The notes beneath the pieces were generated by a model. That model did no database searches and had not been told where the DNA came from. It worked only from the letters and a program-made list of their open reading frames with translations. Positions 5,888 through 9,139 of a stretch of DNA of 9,139 nt are shown piece after piece (the stretch's first letter is position 1; the number at the start of each line of letters is the position of its first letter). Both the position numbers and the translations under genes were made by a program. The DNA comes from Chloroflexota bacterium (lineage in GTDB: Bacteria; Chloroflexota; Dehalococcoidia; Lucifugimonadales; Lucifugimonadaceae): assembly GCA_029262715.1 (NCBI GenBank), contig JAJCYX010000449.1, positions 1 through 9,139 on the forward strand, written 5' to 3'.

Positions 5888-6709
5888 CTATTTTGCCACG
5901 ACTTTGCGATGCGTGCCCGGTAGAACAGATTTGACATAGTCGCCCGCGCGTTGTGCAGCGCCGGACGCATCGCCGTTGGTTATCGCGTCCACAAGTGCGC
6001 TGCCTATCACTGCGCCATCTGCGTATGAGGCTACTGCGTTGACGTGGTCTGCAGTCGTGATTCCAAACCCTACTGCGACGGGCAGATCGGTCTTTGTCCG
6101 CACTCTTTGCACAAGGTCTGTCACTCGATCACTCATTTTGGCTCGCGCACCGGTTACACCGAGAACAGAGACACAGTAGATGAAGCCCGAAGCGCGCTTG
6201 GACGCTTCGGCAATGCTGTCATCGGTCGATGTGAGCGCCATCAGCGGGACCAGCGCTATGCCGTTGCGATCACATTCATCGAGCAGCGGTCCGGCTTCTG
6301 GTGTTGGTAGGTCCGGGACAATCAGGCCGTCTGCACCCGACTCGGCAACGGCGTCGCAGTATTCAGCGAGACCGTAGGTGAAAATCGGGTTGTAGTAACC
6401 CATCAGGAGGATCGGCGTTTCGATTCCGGCCGCGCGTGCTTCCCGGACAGCGGTCAGGCAAGTCTCCGGCGTTGTGCCTGCCTCGAGAGCCGCATGACTC
6501 GATTTCTGGATCGTCGGGCCCTCGGCGAGCGGATCGCTGAACGGCACACCCAGTTCGATGATGTCTGCGCCCGCGTCAGCGATAGCTTTCAATACGGGTT
6601 GGGTCGATTCGAGAGTTGGGAAGCCGCTCGTCGCAAACATCACGAGCGCGGCTCTGTCTTCCGAGGCTGCCCTGGCAAACGCTTTGCCGATCTTTTCCTT
6701 ACCGTTCAA
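5888..6709 (-). CDS. trpA: Tryptophan synthase alpha subunit
   Basis: Cleaves indole-3-glycerol phosphate to indole and glyceraldehyde-3-phosphate; indole passes to TrpB in the alpha2-beta2 complex. 273 residues, full length for a TIM-barrel TrpA. Motifs: IELGVPFSDP (51-60) with catalytic Glu52 (Salmonella Glu49), YYNPIF (105-110), GLIVPDLP (128-135), IYCVSVLGVTGAR (177-189, Tyr178 and the phosphate loop), VGFGI (213-217) and IGSALV (235-240). The segment after SDP reads LAEGPTIQ: Glu63 stands where the catalytic Asp60 of the enteric enzyme is expected in LADGP. The start is TTG at 6707-6709, chosen because a consensus AAGGAG (6715-6720) lies 5 nt upstream and the family N-terminus follows. 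No trpB is adjacent: upstream, 45 bp away, is the CPBP gene, downstream is aroH. Confidence 0.95.
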   Translation of the reverse strand: MNGKEKIGKAFARAASEDRAALVMFATSGFPTLESTQPVLKAIADAGADIIELGVPFSDPLAEGPTIQKSSHAALEAGTTPETCLTAVREARAAGIETPILLMGYYNPIFTYGLAEYCDAVAESGADGLIVPDLPTPEAGPLLDECDRNGIALVPLMALTSTDDSIAEASKRASGFIYCVSVLGVTGARAKMSDRVTDLVQRVRTKTDLPVAVGFGITTADHVNAVASYADGAVIGSALVDAITNGDASGAAQRAGDYVKSVLPGTHRKVVAK

Positions 6710-6724
6710 CGGTGCTCCTTATCG

Positions 6725-6742
6725 GTTCTGCCAGTTCTGCCA
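6725..6742. repeat. Perfect 9-bp tandem duplication in the CPBP-trpA gap
   Basis: GTTCTGCCA occurs twice head to tail (6725-6733 and 6734-6742); on the transcript this reads TGGCAGAAC twice. It lies just upstream of the trpA ribosome site. Probably a replication-slippage duplication; no regulatory role is evident. Confidence 0.5.
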
Positions 6743-6754
6743 AGTGCGGGTAGT

Positions 6755-7744
6755 TCAGGCAACATTTTGCCAGACGGCGATGATTACAAGGGTATTGTGC
6801 AGCGTATGAGCAAATATCGCTGGCCAGATTGATCGCGTCTTAAGGTACACCCATCCGAATGCGAGTCCCAGTAGAAATGTAGGGACGTAGAGGCCCGGCT
6901 CGATGTGGAACAGAGCGAATATTCCTGAACTGACCAGCAGAGACGGCCAGTAACCGATTCGTCCGCGTAGTCCACCGAGAAGAAACCCACGGAAGAAAAT
7001 CTCCTCAACAGCCGGTCCCCAGAGTCCGACTAACAGCCACGCCACTAACAGGCTTCCACCTGCTATTTCCAGGACCGGAGTTGTGTTGTCAGGTGGCGAG
7101 ATTGTGTCGATGTCTGTGACTAACTGTCCCCAGACGACGACGCCGATCAATGCCACGAACCACGCGGCTGCGGCGAGCAGAAATGCCGTTCCGGATTTTG
7201 GTGCTATGAATCCGAGATCACTGAGCGGGCGGCCATGCTTGCGGCTGACGTAGAGCCAGGCTACTCCGAACGGAACCCCTGAAAGTATTGCCGCCTCGAT
7301 AAAGGACGGTGGCAGGCCGAGCAAGTCAGACTCACCGCCGTTAGAGGTGACGTGGACCAGCACGTTAGCCAGTGTGGCGAGACCGAGCATGTTGATCGAT
7401 ACGGTCATAGGCAGTCGGGTAACTATCGCTATTCCGAAGGAGAGCGCTGCCGCAATGATCACAGTGGCGATAAAGCCCAGTGCCGATTCGTCATTTGAAG
7501 GCTGGAGCGCGTCTGCGAAAGCACCTGCGAACAGGACGACGGCGCTGACCGTGATGCTGAGGCCGACCGCACCGAGGATGTCGTTCTTGCCCCACGGTAT
7601 GCCGGGTGTGGGACGGTCTTGATGGTCGAACGCAGAGGTGTCGGGTCTGTAGTTCTGTGTTGGCCCGCCCCGCGTGGGCTCACCCGGTTCTGGATCACGC
7701 GGAAAGAAACGGCTAATCGATTCGGGTAGGTTACGAGAGTTCAA
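6755..7744 (-). CDS. CPBP-family intramembrane glutamic endopeptidase homologue
   Basis: Integral membrane protein of the CPBP/Abi (Rce1-like) family; characterised members cleave peptides within the membrane, but the substrate here is unknown. 329 residues. Residues 1-52 are hydrophilic and Pro-rich. About eight hydrophobic segments follow (near 55-80, 89-109, 114-132, 148-167, 186-208, 228-246, 267-280, 288-322). Family motifs are intact: EEIFFR (247-252, Glu-Glu and Arg252), FALFH (276-280, His280) and HTLHN (313-317, His313 and Asn317), the residues placed around the active-site water or metal. The start is TTG at 7742-7744, the only usable in-frame start before residue 113; a TAG lies 12 codons upstream and no ribosome site is visible, so the exact start is uncertain. 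It begins 29 bp after the hydrolase stop and ends 45 bp before trpA. Confidence 0.92.
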   Translation of the reverse strand: MNSRNLPESISRFFPRDPEPGEPTRGGPTQNYRPDTSAFDHQDRPTPGIPWGKNDILGAVGLSITVSAVVLFAGAFADALQPSNDESALGFIATVIIAAALSFGIAIVTRLPMTVSINMLGLATLANVLVHVTSNGGESDLLGLPPSFIEAAILSGVPFGVAWLYVSRKHGRPLSDLGFIAPKSGTAFLLAAAAWFVALIGVVVWGQLVTDIDTISPPDNTTPVLEIAGGSLLVAWLLVGLWGPAVEEIFFRGFLLGGLRGRIGYWPSLLVSSGIFALFHIEPGLYVPTFLLGLAFGWVYLKTRSIWPAIFAHTLHNTLVIIAVWQNVA

Positions 7745-7773
7745 TTGGGTTGGAGAGAGGAACGGCTCGCCGT

Positions 7774-8445
7774 TCAGCTATTGTCGCCTGCCCATGTCAC
7801 GTCGCCGTAGAGTCCGTTGCGACGAGGGTTCTTGCTGAACACTTCGAACTCATTCTGGGACTCTTTGATCGTTGTGGAACTGCCATGTCCCGGCAGCACA
7901 ACTGAATCCTCCGGCAACGTCAGTAACTCGTTCTCGATGCTTGAGACTAATTGCGTAAACGCTTCGGGCGAACCGCTCTTGCCCGGACCTCCAGGGAACA
8001 GCGTGTCTCCGGTGAATACATGCGGCGTTGCGCCGGGCTGCTCGGAAGGGAGCATGTAGCAGGTCGAGCCAGGAGTGTGGCCCGGAGTTGCGATGCTACG
8101 CAGCTTGATGTCGCCGTACGAGATTGGGTTCCCGTGCGAAACGTCGACCTGACCGAACGGCTTCGAGAGCAGCGCGTGCGCATCGTCGGCACCGATACCT
8201 ACCGGCACCTCGATCTTCGCCATGACGTCGTTAAAGCCCTGGAGATGGTCCAGGTGGTTGTGAGTGATGAGCACAGCTTGCACATCGGTCTTCACAGCCG
8301 CTTCGATAAGTTCAAACGGCTGGTCTGGCGTATCGATCACGACGCTCACACCTGTGCGATTGCAACTCAGGAGATACGCGTTGTTCTGAAACCCGGAAAC
8401 AAAGCTCTGGATGGTCCAGAGTTCACCTTCATACACGGTGGTCAT
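7774..8445 (-). CDS. Metallo-beta-lactamase-fold hydrolase, glyoxalase II-like
   Basis: Cytosolic metal-dependent hydrolase of the glyoxalase II-like branch; family members cleave thioesters or other esters, and the substrate is not determinable here. 223 residues from the ATG at 8443-8445. Metal-binding signature THNHLDH gives His62, His64, Asp66 and His67; then His123 (TPGHTPGS), Asp147 (FTGDTLFPGG) and His187 (LPGHGSST), so the two-metal site is complete. It lacks the long C-terminal helical domain of classical glyoxalase II. An upstream TTG at 8457 is in frame, but GAGG (8452-8455) lies inside that extension, 6 nt before the ATG, which fixes the start. It opens the transcription unit after the ftsH terminator. 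The 70 bp upstream show no strong promoter boxes. Confidence 0.92.
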   Translation of the reverse strand: MTTVYEGELWTIQSFVSGFQNNAYLLSCNRTGVSVVIDTPDQPFELIEAAVKTDVQAVLITHNHLDHLQGFNDVMAKIEVPVGIGADDAHALLSKPFGQVDVSHGNPISYGDIKLRSIATPGHTPGSTCYMLPSEQPGATPHVFTGDTLFPGGPGKSGSPEAFTQLVSSIENELLTLPEDSVVLPGHGSSTTIKESQNEFEVFSKNPRRNGLYGDVTWAGDNS

Positions 8446-8515
8446 ATTTCGCCTCAAATAACTGTATCGATGCCGGTTAGCTCAACCATAACCGACAGGT
8501 CTTGCTAGCAGGCCT

Positions 8516-8550
8516 TGAAAATAGAAACGGCGCCAAAATGGCGCCGTTTC
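8516..8550 (-). terminator. Strong intrinsic terminator after ftsH
   Basis: GAAACGGCGCC and GGCGCCGTTTC form a perfect 11-bp stem (8524-8550) around ATTTT, followed on the minus strand by TATTTTC. It begins 24 bp after the ftsH stop codon. The plus-strand side is followed by AAAAAGC rather than T, so it acts for the minus strand. It separates ftsH from the hydrolase-CPBP-trpA-aroH unit. Confidence 0.9.
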
Positions 8551-8573
8551 AAAAAGCTTGATTTACCGAATTA

Positions 8574-9139
8574 TTAGCCCATCGTCGGTTCTGGTTCCGG
8601 CTCGTTTGCCGGTCCTTCTTCTTCTGTGGCCTCTTCGGTGCCAGCAGCTGGTTCAGGCGAAGGGACTCCGTGTGCGAAGCGGGGAGCGCTGACCGTTGAC
8701 GGATCCTTGCCGTCCATCAGTTCCTTGAACTCCAATGCCTCAATTGTCTCGTGCTCAAGGAGGTACTTCGCCAGGGCGTCCAGTGCCTTGTCATTCTCAC
8801 TGAGAATGCGTTCGGCTGCCTCGCCACCCTCTTTGAGCAAGCGGTCGATCTCATCGTCGATGACCACTTCCGTGCGAAGCGAGTAGTCACGCTGCTCGGA
8901 CATCTCACGGCCTAGGAAGATCGCTCCACCTTCACGTTTTCCGAGCATCCGCATACCCAGCTTGTCGCTCATGCCGAACTGGGTAACCATTCCGCGGGCG
9001 ATCTTGGTCGCCTGCTCAATGTCGCTCGAAGCTCCGGTCGTGACCTTGCCAAACTTGATCACCTCGGCAGCTCTGCCGCCCATAGCGGAAGCGATCATCG
9101 CCTCAAGCTCCGGACGGGTCTGCAGCGATTGGTCATCCT
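8574..9139 (-). CDS. ftsH: ATP-dependent zinc metalloprotease FtsH, C-terminal part
   Basis: Membrane-anchored AAA+ protease that degrades misfolded membrane proteins and selected regulators. Only the last 187 residues are in the window; the transmembrane segments, the ATPase domain and the HExxH lie beyond the right edge. The visible part is the M41 peptidase domain: RPELEAMIASAMGGRAAE, then TTGASSDIEQATKIARGMV, whose Asp (about 39 residues into the fragment) is the third zinc ligand, then FGMSDKLG and the helical GGEAAERIL region typical before the FtsH C-terminus. The protein ends in a Pro/Glu-rich acidic tail (about 35 residues, ending EPEPEPTMG), a variable region in the family. Two TAA stops stand in tandem (8571-8576). 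The terminator at 8516-8550 follows. Confidence 0.95.
   Translation of the reverse strand, partial: DDQSLQTRPELEAMIASAMGGRAAEVIKFGKVTTGASSDIEQATKIARGMVTQFGMSDKLGMRMLGKREGGAIFLGREMSEQRDYSLRTEVVIDDEIDRLLKEGGEAAERILSENDKALDALAKYLLEHETIEALEFKELMDGKDPSTVSAPRFAHGVPSPEPAAGTEEATEEEGPANEPEPEPTMG

Noticed and set aside
7951..8508. 185-residue plus-strand open frame
   Set aside because: Antisense shadow of the metallo-hydrolase gene, whose metal ligands are all present on the minus strand.
8446..8515. Promoter for the hydrolase unit (TTATGG with TACAGT)
   Set aside because: Spacing of 19 and poor matches to consensus; a promoter is expected here but cannot be placed from sequence.
1..9139. Defence system, prophage, transposon or CRISPR content
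   Set aside because: Both strands show continuous housekeeping genes with no transposase, integrase, array-like repeats or terminal inverted repeats.

Overview
This is a bacterial chromosome segment of roughly 55% GC by eye. Every supported gene lies on the minus strand, so transcription runs from the right edge to the left edge. The content is housekeeping: protein quality control, aromatic amino acid synthesis, flavin cofactor synthesis and tRNA charging. The proteins point to a free-living prototroph. A typical bacterial lipoprotein signal, an AroH-type chorismate mutase and frequent TTG/GTG starts are compatible with Chloroflexota (for example the SAR202/Dehalococcoidia side). That placement is inference from overall protein character and was not tested.

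Right to left (direction of transcription): the C-terminal end of ftsH (8574-9139, cut by the window edge) is followed by a very strong intrinsic terminator (8516-8550). A new unit follows: a metallo-beta-lactamase-fold hydrolase (7774-8445), a CPBP-family membrane protease homologue (6755-7744), the tryptophan synthase alpha subunit trpA (5888-6709) and an AroH-class chorismate mutase (5433-5804). Next comes a 321-bp gap with a textbook terminator hairpin (5295-5327), a second hairpin upstream of it and a short Tyr/Phe-rich reading frame running through both. This could simply end the trpA-aroH unit, or it could be a leader controlling the next genes.

The next unit is tight: class I DAHP synthase (4047-5111), 14 bp, bifunctional riboflavin kinase/FAD synthetase ribF (3106-4032), then tyrS (1751-3109) overlapping ribF by the four bases ATGA. 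After 216 bp comes a class V PLP aminotransferase of the alanine-glyoxylate/serine-pyruvate type (434-1534). After another 126 bp with an operator-like palindrome comes the first part of a secreted lipoprotein with a redoxin-like CxxC (1-307, cut by the left edge).

The genes fit together around aromatic metabolism. DAHP synthase opens the shikimate pathway. Chorismate synthase (not in the window) needs reduced FMN, which RibF makes. AroH sends chorismate to Phe/Tyr, TrpA acts at the end of the Trp branch, and TyrS uses the Tyr. I saw no defence system, mobile element, CRISPR array, tRNA or rRNA. The points most worth checking are the aroF leader, a Glu in place of the catalytic Asp60 of TrpA, and the separation of trpA from trpB.
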